From contig JBNLFS010000072.1 in NCBI GenBank assembly GCA_050305635.1, positions 1-43,935 of the forward strand: 43,935 bases of DNA, in the 5' to 3' direction. The notes under the pieces are model-generated. The model had not been told where the DNA came from. It ran no database searches and was given only the letters and a program-made list of their open reading frames with translations. Positions 6,656-14,405 of the stretch are shown here, piece after piece. The first letter of the stretch is position 1; each line of letters begins with the position of its first letter. The DNA is from Thiodiazotropha sp050305635 (lineage in GTDB: Bacteria > Pseudomonadota > Gammaproteobacteria > Chromatiales > Chromatiaceae). Position numbers and translations under genes: made by a program.

Positions 6656-8646
6656 TTCCCGAACTTGGTCACTTTGCCCTGATCCTGGCGCTCTGCCTGG
6701 CGATCACTCAATCGGTCATACCCTTGGCCGGCTCCTACACCCGCAATGCCGTGTGGATGGCATCGGCACGCACCCTCGCCTGGGGGCAGTTCGTGTTCCT
6801 GGCCCTGGCCATACTGATCCTCATCAACGCCTTCCTGACCAACGATTTCTCGGTGGTTTACGTGGCGCAAAACGGCAATACCCTGTTGCCGGACGTGTAC
6901 AAGATCTCCGCCGTGTGGGGCGCCCACGAGGGTTCACTCCTGCTGTGGGCCTTCCTGCTGGCCTGCTGGGGGGTGGCGATCGCGAGTTTCAGCCGCAACC
7001 TCCCGCTGGAGATGGTCGCCCGGGTCCTCGCGGTGATGGGTATGATCAGCATCGGCTTTCTACTGTTCATGCTGTTGACCTCGAACCCCTTCGACCGGAC
7101 CTTTCCGGTCCCGTCCGAAGGCGGTGAACTCAACCCCATGCTGCAGGATCCCGGCCTCGCCATCCATCCCCCGATGCGCTACATGGGCTACGTGGGCTTC
7201 TCGGTGGCGTTCGCCTTCGCCATTGCCGCACTGCTCGGTGGTCGCCTGGATGCCTCCTGGGCACGCTGGTCGCGACCCTGGACCACCGTGGCCTGGGTGT
7301 TTCTGACCTTCGGCATCGTGCTGGGCAGCTGGTGGGCCTACTACGAACTCGGCTGGGGCGGCTGGTGGTTTTGGGATCCGGTGGAAAACGCCTCCTTCAT
7401 CCCCTGGTTGATCGGCACGGCGCTGATCCACTCCCTGGCGGTGACGGAGAAACGCGGCGCCTTCAAAAGCTGGACCGTGCTGCTCGCCATCTCGGCCTTC
7501 TCCCTGAGCCTGCTCGGTACCTTCCTGGTGCGTTCCGGCGTTCTGACTTCTGTGCACTCGTTTGCCTCCGATCCGGCACGCGGCATCTTCATCCTGATCT
7601 TCCTGATGGTGGTGATCGGGGGTTCCCTGATGCTCTACACCTGGCGTGCGCCGTACATTTCTGGCGGTGGCCGGTTCGATCTGGTCTCCCGGGAAACGTT
7701 CCTACTCGGCAACAACCTGCTGCTCTCCGTATTCGGCGCCCTGGTGCTCCTGGGCACCCTGGCACCGCTGATTTACGACGCCCTGGAGTTGGGAAAGATT
7801 TCCGTAGGCTTCCCCTGGTTCAACAAGATGTTCCTTCTGACCACCCCGTTCCTGGCACTGATGATGGGGGTGGGCGCACTGTCACGCTGGAAGCATGCTG
7901 AGCCCGCTGATCTGGTCGGACGCTTGAAAGTCGCGTTTGCGGTCAGTGTGCTGTTCGGACTGCTCAGCCTGATCCCTATGTTCTCCCAGGGACAGGTACT
8001 GGTCGGTCTGGGCATGGGGCTGGCCATGTGGGTCGCCACCTCGCATCTGGTGATCATTCGTGAACGCCTGAAAAACAAACCGGGCTTCGATGGCTTCTGG
8101 CGGGATTTCAAAACCGGGGGCCGAAGCTTCTACGGCATGATCCTCGCGCATCTGGGCGTCGCCGTGTTCATCGTCGGCGTCACCCTGGTCAGTCACTTCG
8201 GCCTTGAGCACGATGTGCGCATGGGTCCGGGGGATGTGAGCGAAATTGCCGGTTATGAATTCACCTTCGATGGAGTGACCGTGAAGCCGGGCCCGAACTA
8301 CAACGCCCATCGGGGACACTTCAAGGTTGCCAAGGACGGAAAGCTGTTTGCCGAACTGGAACCGGAAAAACGCACCTACTTCGTGCAGACCCGTCCCATG
8401 ACCGAAGCCGCGATCGAATGGGGACTGACCCGGGATCTTTACGTGTCCCTGGGTGAACCCCTGGGTAACGGAGAGTGGAGTCTGCGGCTCTATTACAAAC
8501 CCTATGTGCGCTGGATCTGGCTGGGTGGCATCCTGATGGGTATGGGTGGCGTTCTTGCGATCACAGACCGCCGCTATCGCACCGCGCGGGTTCGTTCCGC
8601 GGAACAGATCAATACTGCGGCCCCATTGCCGGCTTCCGGGAGCTGA
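6652..8646 (+). CDS. ccmF: Cytochrome c haem lyase subunit CcmF
   Basis: The 664-residue polytopic membrane protein has the usual CcmF length and many membrane helices. The WWD haem-handling motif is seen as WGGWWFWDPVENASF, with conserved histidines in the flanking loops (for example VWGAHEGSLL near 86-95 and ALIHSLAV). CcmF with CcmH and CcmI ligates haem to apocytochrome CXXCH motifs, and it reduces CcmE-bound haem. The start overlaps the ccmE stop; ccmG follows 7 bases after the stop. Confidence 0.97.
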   Translation: MIPELGHFALILALCLAITQSVIPLAGSYTRNAVWMASARTLAWGQFVFLALAILILINAFLTNDFSVVYVAQNGNTLLPDVYKISAVWGAHEGSLLLWAFLLACWGVAIASFSRNLPLEMVARVLAVMGMISIGFLLFMLLTSNPFDRTFPVPSEGGELNPMLQDPGLAIHPPMRYMGYVGFSVAFAFAIAALLGGRLDASWARWSRPWTTVAWVFLTFGIVLGSWWAYYELGWGGWWFWDPVENASFIPWLIGTALIHSLAVTEKRGAFKSWTVLLAISAFSLSLLGTFLVRSGVLTSVHSFASDPARGIFILIFLMVVIGGSLMLYTWRAPYISGGGRFDLVSRETFLLGNNLLLSVFGALVLLGTLAPLIYDALELGKISVGFPWFNKMFLLTTPFLALMMGVGALSRWKHAEPADLVGRLKVAFAVSVLFGLLSLIPMFSQGQVLVGLGMGLAMWVATSHLVIIRERLKNKPGFDGFWRDFKTGGRSFYGMILAHLGVAVFIVGVTLVSHFGLEHDVRMGPGDVSEIAGYEFTFDGVTVKPGPNYNAHRGHFKVAKDGKLFAELEPEKRTYFVQTRPMTEAAIEWGLTRDLYVSLGEPLGNGEWSLRLYYKPYVRWIWLGGILMGMGGVLAITDRRYRTARVRSAEQINTAAPLPASGS

Positions 8647-8653
8647 TTCACCG

Positions 8654-9193
8654 ATGAACCGATATCTGCGTTATTCCCTGCCGCTGATCATCTTTGCCGT
8701 GATTGCCGCGTTTCTCTTCAAGGGGCTGGGCATGAATCCCCGCGAGATACCCTCGCCCCTGATCGGGAAATCCGTCCCCGAGTTCACCCTGCCCACGGTC
8801 GAGCAACCGGACACCCAGGTCAGCAGCAAGGATCTGATGGGCAAGATCTACCTGCTCAACGTATGGGCCACCTGGTGCGTCTCATGCCGCGCGGAGCATC
8901 AGACCCTGGTGCAACTGGCCCGCTCCGGCAAGGTGGAGATCGTCGGACTCAACTGGCGGGACGAGCGGGACAAGGCCAAGGTCTGGCTGCAGCAGCTGGG
9001 CAATCCCTACAGCGTGAACATCTTTGATCAGAAGGGCCGTACCGCCATCGACCTGGGCGTATACGGTGCCCCGGAGACTTTCCTGGTGGACCGCCAAGGC
9101 GTGATTCGATATAAGTTGGCCGGCCCCATCACGATGAGTATCTTCAACGACACCATCCTGCCCAAAATCAATGAAATCAAAGGCGAAGGTTAG
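8654..9193 (+). CDS. ccmG: Thiol:disulfide oxidoreductase CcmG (DsbE)
   Basis: The 179-residue protein has an N-terminal membrane anchor (about 7-24) and a periplasmic thioredoxin domain. The active site is WATWCVSCR (C75 and C78). APETFLVDRQGVIRYK provides the cis-Pro-type loop region and the acidic groove typical of CcmG. It keeps the haem-binding cysteines of apocytochromes or CcmH reduced. The ATG at 8654 was chosen over an upstream in-frame ATG inside ccmF because it gives the standard anchor sequence MNRYLRYSLPLIIF. Confidence 0.96.
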   Translation: MNRYLRYSLPLIIFAVIAAFLFKGLGMNPREIPSPLIGKSVPEFTLPTVEQPDTQVSSKDLMGKIYLLNVWATWCVSCRAEHQTLVQLARSGKVEIVGLNWRDERDKAKVWLQQLGNPYSVNIFDQKGRTAIDLGVYGAPETFLVDRQGVIRYKLAGPITMSIFNDTILPKINEIKGEG

Positions 9194-9197
9194 TCCC

Positions 9198-9677
9198 GTG
9201 CGTATCCTGGTTTTACTCTGCCTGCTCGTATTCAGCCTGCCTCATGCGATGGCATCCACCCTGGCGGAATACACCTTCGACGATCCCAGTAAACATGATG
9301 AGTTTCGCAGCATCATCGAACAGATGCGCTGTCTGGTCTGTCAGAACGAATCCCTGGCCGGTTCGAACGCGGACCTCGCGGTAGATCTGAGAAACGAGAT
9401 CTACGACATGATGAAGCAGGGACACGGCAAGGATGACATCGTGAAATTCATGGTGGCCCGCTACGGTGATTTCGTGCTCTACAACCCACCGCTGAAACCC
9501 ACCACCTATCCGATCTGGTTTGGACCGGTGATCATCTTTGTGGTGGGTGCCCTGGTGCTGTTGCGTATCCTCAAGCGTAAGAGTCGGAGTCGTGAAACCG
9601 ACCTCTCCGACGAGGAACGGCAAAGACTTGCCAACCTTCTGAATCAATCGACCGATCCCCGAGACACGAATCAATGA
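9198..9677 (+). CDS. ccmH: Cytochrome c maturation thiol protein CcmH
   Basis: The GTG at 9198 gives a 159-residue protein with signal peptide MRILVLLCLLVFSLPHAMA; AAGG at 9186-9189 has good spacing. An in-frame ATG at 9171 inside ccmG would add nine basic residues and is less likely. The hallmark motif is MRCLVCQNES (C45, C48), followed by SNADLAVDLRNEIYDMM and a C-terminal membrane helix (about 116-130). CcmH holds apocytochrome cysteines ready for haem ligation. This is the short form; the TPR part is the separate ccmI, unlike the fused E. coli CcmH. Confidence 0.95.
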   Translation: MRILVLLCLLVFSLPHAMASTLAEYTFDDPSKHDEFRSIIEQMRCLVCQNESLAGSNADLAVDLRNEIYDMMKQGHGKDDIVKFMVARYGDFVLYNPPLKPTTYPIWFGPVIIFVVGALVLLRILKRKSRSRETDLSDEERQRLANLLNQSTDPRDTNQ

Positions 9678-10978
9678 CCCTATTCTGGATGATAACCGCC
9701 GGGCTGACACTCCTGGCCATGGCATTTGTCGCCCTGCCGTTACTGCGAAAAAGCGTCAGCACGGGTGTCACTTCCGACGAACTCAATCTAGCGATTTTCA
9801 AGCAGCAGCTGGCGGAACTGAACAACGACCTGGAGGCCGGTATCCTCGATCAGGCCCGTTATGACGCGGCCCGCACAGACCTGGAGAAGGAGTTGCTTAC
9901 GGATATCGATGCGGAGGGGACGAAAAAAACAGCAGGAGGCAAATCCGGTCGGGCCATGGCTGCGGCAGCGCTGCTGGTTCCCGTCGCAGCCCTGTTCGTG
10001 TACGAGGTGACCGGCTTTCCGGACATCATTCCGCGTCTCGGCAATCCAACCGCTGAGAGCGGCGTCTCACCCCACGGCACCGGCGCCCCCGGACAGGATC
10101 AAGGACTGCCTCCCATGGAGGTGCTGGTGGAACGCCTGGCCGCGAAACTCAAAGAACAGCCCGAAAACCTGGATGGCTGGATCATCCTGGGCCGCAGTTA
10201 TATGACCATGAATAACTACCCGGCGGCTATCGAGGCCTATAAAACAGCCCTCAACCTGGATAATCAGAACGTCAATCTGCTGCTTGCCTATGGCGAAGCC
10301 CTGGCGGCATCCCACGGCAACGACTTTACCGGCCAGGCTGCTCCTCTGATTCAAAAGGCCTATACACTGGCCCCACAAGACCCCAATGTGCTCTGGCTGA
10401 ACGGGGTACTGGCGTACCAGAGCAATCAGTTTCAGCAGGCCATCGATCGCTGGCAGGAACTGCGCAATACGCTGACACCGCAAAGCACTGAGCTCGAATC
10501 GGTCAACGCGGCGATCGATGACGCCCGCTCTCAGCTGGGCTTGGGCCCCGAGGAACCTGAGTTACCCAGTATCGTCCAGGCCGGCGGTACTTCCCCATCA
10601 CCCGCACCACCTAAGTCCCCCGCCCCGTCCAACAGAGGCATCCAGGTAGAGATCGCACTCTCACCGGAGTTGGCGGCACGTGCCAAACCGGATGATCTGG
10701 TATTCATCTATGCCAAGGCGCTGAGTGGTCCTCCGATGCCCCTGGCGGCACTTCGCAAACAGGTGCGTGACCTGCCCCTGAGCGTACAGCTCGACGACAG
10801 CATGGCCATGATGCCGCAGATGAAACTCTCCGGGTTCGATCAGGTGCAGGTCGGTGCCCGAGTCTCTCTCAGTGGCAACCCCACCGCCCAGCCCGGTGAC
10901 CTTGAAGGCTTGGTCAAACCGGTCAAACCCGGCCAATCTGAACGGGTCAAGGTGCTCATCGACACCGTACACCCCTGA
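9674..10978 (+). CDS. ccmI: Cytochrome c maturation TPR protein CcmI
   Basis: The 434-residue protein has two membrane helices (about 1-24 and 95-115) around a cytoplasmic loop with a leucine-rich segment (FKQQLAELNNDLEAGIL). A periplasmic TPR domain follows, with repeats such as NLDGWIILGRSYMTMNNYPAAIEAY. A Pro-rich linker (near 300-315) leads to a C-terminal domain of beta type. CcmI binds the C-terminal helix of apocytochromes and chaperones them to CcmFH. It is the last gene of the operon and overlaps ccmH by an ATGA junction. Confidence 0.94.
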   Translation: MTLFWMITAGLTLLAMAFVALPLLRKSVSTGVTSDELNLAIFKQQLAELNNDLEAGILDQARYDAARTDLEKELLTDIDAEGTKKTAGGKSGRAMAAAALLVPVAALFVYEVTGFPDIIPRLGNPTAESGVSPHGTGAPGQDQGLPPMEVLVERLAAKLKEQPENLDGWIILGRSYMTMNNYPAAIEAYKTALNLDNQNVNLLLAYGEALAASHGNDFTGQAAPLIQKAYTLAPQDPNVLWLNGVLAYQSNQFQQAIDRWQELRNTLTPQSTELESVNAAIDDARSQLGLGPEEPELPSIVQAGGTSPSPAPPKSPAPSNRGIQVEIALSPELAARAKPDDLVFIYAKALSGPPMPLAALRKQVRDLPLSVQLDDSMAMMPQMKLSGFDQVQVGARVSLSGNPTAQPGDLEGLVKPVKPGQSERVKVLIDTVHP

Positions 10979-11050
10979 TACCCGCTTTTTTCCCGGGATC
11001 GATTGCCATACGGGGCTAACCCGGATATGTTTAACGAGCCCATGCTGACT

Positions 11051-11075
11051 GGGCTGTTCCCTGACGGAACAGCCC
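11051..11075 (+). terminator. Strong hairpin after ccmI, possible operon terminator
   Basis: GGGCTGTTCC at 11051-11060 pairs perfectly with GGAACAGCCC at 11066-11075 across a 5-base loop. It lies 73 bases after the ccmI stop. No T-run follows, so it is not a classical intrinsic terminator, but it is the only strong stem between ccmI and the next gene and could stabilise the mRNA end. Confidence 0.5.
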
Positions 11076-11171
11076 ATCCATCACCGGTATAAGAACCACA
11101 ACAAATTTCAAACGCTGTCCTACAGACCGTTTGCAGCAATCGAGCGACCCGTTCTGCTGATAGGAGTCGAA

Positions 11172-13211
11172 ATGCCCCAATACACTACCCATGAGATCCG
11201 TAACATCGCCCTGGTTGGACATGCCGGTTCCGGCAAGACCTGCCTGGTGGAATCTCTCCTCCACCGCAGTGGCAAGATCGCCAACAAAGGCACCATCGCC
11301 CGGGGCGATACGGTCTGCGACTTCGATGATCTGGAGAAATCCCTGCTGCATTCACTGGATGTTGCGATCACCCATCTGGATCATGACAATACCCGGATCA
11401 ACCTGATCGACACCCCCGGACATGCGGATTTCCTGGGACGCAGCATCAGCATTCTCCCCGCGGTGGAGACCGCTGCCGTAGTAATCAATGCCTCGAGCGG
11501 CATCGAACCCGTCACCCTGCGTATGATGGATGCGGCGAAACGCCGTAATCTGTGCCGTTTCATCATCATCAACAAGATCGATGCCGAGGCGGTCGACTTC
11601 GCGGGCCTGCTGCAGAACCTGCAGGAGACCTTCGGCAAGGAGTGTCTGCCCATCAATCTCCCCGCGGAGAATGGCAGCAAGGTCATCGACTGCTTCTTTC
11701 AGCCCGGGGGCGCAGCCACCGATGTCCTGTCCGTGAGCGAAGCCCACGACAGCATGATCGACCAGGTGGTCGAGGTGGACGAGGCGCTGATGGAGATCTA
11801 CCTGGAACAGGGACAGGCTCTCAAGCCGGAACAACTGCACGACCCCTTTGAAAAGGCGCTCCGGGAAGGCCACCTGATCCCGGTCTGTTTCACTTCCGCT
11901 GAAACCGGGGCGGGACTGGATGAGCTGCTGAAACTGTTCGTCAAACTCATGCCCGATCCCACGGAAGGCAATCCGCCGCCCTTCATGAAGGGGGAAGGCG
12001 CCAATATGAAGCCGGTGGAGGTCTCCCCCGATCCGGACAAGCATGTGATCGGGCATGTGTTCAAGGTGGTCAACGATCCCTACCGCGGCAAACTGGGTAT
12101 CTTTCGCGTTCACCAGGGCACCCTGGCAGCGAATGCGCAACTGTATATCGGAGATGCCCGCAAACCGTTCAAGGTGAATCACCTGTTCGCCCTTCAGGGT
12201 AAAGATCAGATTGAAATCAACCGGGCAGTTCCGGGCGACATCTGTGCCGTGGCGCGGGTGGATGACATCCATTTCGATGCGGTACTGCATGACTCGCACG
12301 ATGAGGATCATCATCACCTGCGCAGCATCGAATGTCCCCTGCCCCTGTTCGGTCTAGCGATCAACACCACCAAGCGTGGGGACGAGCAGAAACTCAGTGA
12401 CGCCCTGCGCAAACTGGAAGACGAAGACCCCTGTTTTCATGTCGAACACAATGTCAGTCTGAATGAAACCATCATGCGCGGGCTGGGCGATCTGCACCTC
12501 GATGTCATGCTGCAACAGATCAAAAACAAGTATAACGTGGAGGTCGAGACCCATCCGCCGAGCATCGCCTACCGGGAGACCATCACCCGCAACGCGGAAG
12601 GCCACTACCGGCATAAGAAGCAGACCGGTGGCGCCGGCCAGTTCGGTGAAGTCTATATTCGCATCGAACCGCTGAATCGGGGCGAAGGTTTTGAATTCGT
12701 CAACCAGATCGTCGGCGGCGCGATTCCGGGGCAATTCGTCCCGGCGGTTGAAAAAGGCGTTCGCGGAGCGATGGAGGAAGGCGCCATCGCCGGTTTCCCC
12801 CTGCAGGATATCCGGGTCACCATCTACGATGGCAAATACCATTCTGTGGACTCGAAGGAGATCGCCTTTGTCACCGCAGGTAAGCGCGCATTCCTGGAAG
12901 CCGTGGAAAACGCCGGCCCGGTGATCCTCGAACCCATCGTCAACCTGTCCATCACCACGCCGGACAGCTTCATGGGCGACCTGACCGGCGACCTCGCCGG
13001 GCGACGGGGACAAATCAGCGGTACGGAGAGTGGCCGCAACAACATGCTCATCATCAAGGGGCAGGCACCGCTGGCGGAACTCGAAGGCTATGCGACCCAT
13101 CTCAAGGCCATCACCGGCGGCGAAGGCAGTTACAGCCTCGAGTTCAGCCACTACGAGGCGGTACCCGGCAATATCCAGAAACAGTTAACCGACAAGGCCA
13201 AGCAGGCCTAA
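11172..13211 (+). CDS. Elongation factor G paralogue (EF-G2-like GTPase)
   Basis: The protein has 679 residues, close to EF-G (about 700), with all five EF-G domains recognisable. GTPase motifs are G1 GHAGSGKT (16-23), G3 DTPGH (80-84), G4 NKID (134-137) and G5-like TSAETG. Domain IV and V signatures are present (GRRGQISGTESGRNNMLIIKGQAPLAE). It differs from canonical FusA in lacking the usual N-terminus and in carrying a His/Asp-rich loop, HDSHDEDHHH, at residues 373-382 in domain II. It stands alone, not in a str operon with rpsL, rpsG and tuf, so it is a paralogue rather than the main translocase. Some EF-G2 proteins act in ribosome recycling or have little translocase activity; its role here is unknown. 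AGGAG sits about 6 bases before the ATG. Confidence 0.9.
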   Translation: MPQYTTHEIRNIALVGHAGSGKTCLVESLLHRSGKIANKGTIARGDTVCDFDDLEKSLLHSLDVAITHLDHDNTRINLIDTPGHADFLGRSISILPAVETAAVVINASSGIEPVTLRMMDAAKRRNLCRFIIINKIDAEAVDFAGLLQNLQETFGKECLPINLPAENGSKVIDCFFQPGGAATDVLSVSEAHDSMIDQVVEVDEALMEIYLEQGQALKPEQLHDPFEKALREGHLIPVCFTSAETGAGLDELLKLFVKLMPDPTEGNPPPFMKGEGANMKPVEVSPDPDKHVIGHVFKVVNDPYRGKLGIFRVHQGTLAANAQLYIGDARKPFKVNHLFALQGKDQIEINRAVPGDICAVARVDDIHFDAVLHDSHDEDHHHLRSIECPLPLFGLAINTTKRGDEQKLSDALRKLEDEDPCFHVEHNVSLNETIMRGLGDLHLDVMLQQIKNKYNVEVETHPPSIAYRETITRNAEGHYRHKKQTGGAGQFGEVYIRIEPLNRGEGFEFVNQIVGGAIPGQFVPAVEKGVRGAMEEGAIAGFPLQDIRVTIYDGKYHSVDSKEIAFVTAGKRAFLEAVENAGPVILEPIVNLSITTPDSFMGDLTGDLAGRRGQISGTESGRNNMLIIKGQAPLAELEGYATHLKAITGGEGSYSLEFSHYEAVPGNIQKQLTDKAKQA

Positions 13212-13247
13212 GCAATTTGCTGCAGCGACTTTCTATAGATATAGTCC

Positions 13248-13273
13248 CTCTCTCTCCCGCCAGGGAGAGGGAG
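13248..13273. repeat. Near-perfect hairpin, possible terminator or repeat element
   Basis: An 11-base stem with one G-T pair encloses a GCCA loop at 13259-13262 (CTCTCCC pairing with GGGAGAG at its core). It lies 37 bases after the EF-G paralogue stop codon. There is no T-run. Pyrimidine-rich palindromes of this type recur between genes in many proteobacteria, so it may be a dispersed element. Confidence 0.5.
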
Positions 13274-13350
13274 ATTGCTTGGAGAGGTTCGAGTAAATCC
13301 GTAGACTGTCGCATTCTGCTGAGCCACACAGGACTGATGCCAAAATCAGA

Positions 13351-13438
13351 TGTAGGCCGGGTTAGCGGAGCGTAACCCGGCATTGGGCGTGCATTTCGAT
13401 CTATAGTGTCGGGTTACGCTCCGCTAACCCGACCTACA
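13351..13438. repeat. REP-like inverted pair (BIME-type)
   Basis: A 30-base copy at 13351-13380 (TGTAGGCCGGGTTAGCGGAG...) and an inverted copy at 13409-13438 differ at only two positions when one is reverse-complemented. Each copy is itself partly palindromic (CGGGTTA..., TAACCCG), starts with GTAG, and the pair is separated by 28 bases. This is the form of GTAG-type repetitive extragenic palindromes. It lies between convergent genes, the EF-G paralogue and alkD, where such elements often sit. No RAYT transposase is in the window. Confidence 0.85.
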
Positions 13439-13449
13439 GCTTCCAACGG

Positions 13450-14163
13450 TCAGAAACGACTCACCGCCCCTTTCAGATAGGCCTGCCTCTCTACCTCCGG
13501 CAGCCGCTCGATGGCGTATCGCAACATCACCCTCGGCATGCTCCGGTAAAATCGCGTCAGAAACGCCCTGGCAATCTCAGGGTCGCGCTTTCCCACCTCG
13601 CGCAGCATCCAACCCAACGCCTTGTGAATCAGCTCATGGGGATCCCCCAGCAGCAGCTCCGACAATGCCAGAATATCCGTAAACTGACCGGCGCGGATGA
13701 AACTGAAGCAGGCCAGCACAGAAATCCGTCGTTCCCAAAGGGACGAGGAGCGCGCGAGACGATAGAGGGGTTTGCGACTTCGATCCTGAAGGTAACCGCC
13801 GACGATCTGCGGCGCTGAGCTGTCCACCAGATCCCAGTTATTGATGAAGCCGGTGTTGTTCAGATAGAGATGATAGATTGATGTACGGAATTCAGGTTTA
13901 GCCCGTCCGAATTGCCACACGAGGATAAGCAACGCGAACAGGCGTGCCTCATGATAAGGGGAGTGGAGTACCGTTTCGACCTCCGTCAGAGAAAGATCCC
14001 TAAACTGACGTAGCTGAGCTCGAATCAAAGGCATCCGGATACCCAGAAACCGGTCGCCTTCTGCATATTCACCGGGAGCGGTTTTGAAATAACGCTGGGA
14101 ATGGGCGGCGATCGCAGGATCCGCCATCCTTTCCAGGGCGGATATGACCTTGTCTGAATTCAT
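13450..14163 (-). CDS. DNA alkylation repair glycosylase, AlkD family
   Basis: The 237-residue all-helical protein matches the HEAT-like-repeat AlkD family in length and in the motif FINNWDLVDSSAPQIVG. W110 and D114 keep the four-residue spacing of the catalytic pair in Bacillus cereus AlkD (Trp109 and Asp113). The central SSSLWERRISVLACFSFI and the C-terminal ALGWMLREVGKRDPE are also typical. Such enzymes excise N3- and N7-alkylated purines without flipping the base. The gene is single, converges with the EF-G paralogue across a REP pair, and starts at ATG 14161-14163. Confidence 0.9.
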   Translation of the reverse strand: MNSDKVISALERMADPAIAAHSQRYFKTAPGEYAEGDRFLGIRMPLIRAQLRQFRDLSLTEVETVLHSPYHEARLFALLILVWQFGRAKPEFRTSIYHLYLNNTGFINNWDLVDSSAPQIVGGYLQDRSRKPLYRLARSSSLWERRISVLACFSFIRAGQFTDILALSELLLGDPHELIHKALGWMLREVGKRDPEIARAFLTRFYRSMPRVMLRYAIERLPEVERQAYLKGAVSRF

Positions 14164-14257
14164 AATGGGACAGTTTCAGAGGTATCCCGCCTGTAAGTCA
14201 ATCCGCCTTATCGAGGCCAACACCAGGAAACAATTCGCTTTACGGGTCTATGTGAGG

Positions 14258-14302
14258 AAAAAAACATAACCCGGAGTCCAGCCACAGAACATCCGGGTTA
14301 TG
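14258..14302 (-). terminator. Intrinsic terminator of the nine-haem cytochrome gene
   Basis: On the minus strand the 11-base perfect stem CATAACCCGGA/TCCGGGTTATG (14265-14275 and 14292-14302) with a 16-base loop is followed directly by seven Ts (14258-14264 read in reverse). This is a textbook intrinsic terminator, about 100 bases after the cytochrome stop codon. Confidence 0.85.
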
Positions 14303-14345
14303 GAGGGGAGTCTCTCTTTTATCCTAAGCCATCCTGTTTCAAACA

Positions 14346-14381
14346 CCCGCTTTGATCCCTATCCAGTGGTCTCAAAGCGGG
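14346..14381 (-). terminator. Second hairpin downstream of the cytochrome gene
   Basis: CCCGCTTTGA at 14346-14355 pairs perfectly with TCAAAGCGGG at 14372-14381, again with a 16-base loop. It lies 25 bases after the cytochrome stop on the minus strand and precedes the true terminator at 14258-14302. Only a short T-containing stretch follows, so it probably protects the mRNA end or acts as an auxiliary terminator. Confidence 0.55.
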
Positions 14382-14405
14382 TTTACTGACTCCGTCAGAT
14401 TCCGA

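Noticed and set aside
11352..12317. 321-codon minus-strand frame opposite the EF-G paralogue
   Set aside because: Antisense to well-conserved GTPase coding sequence; no recognisable protein features.
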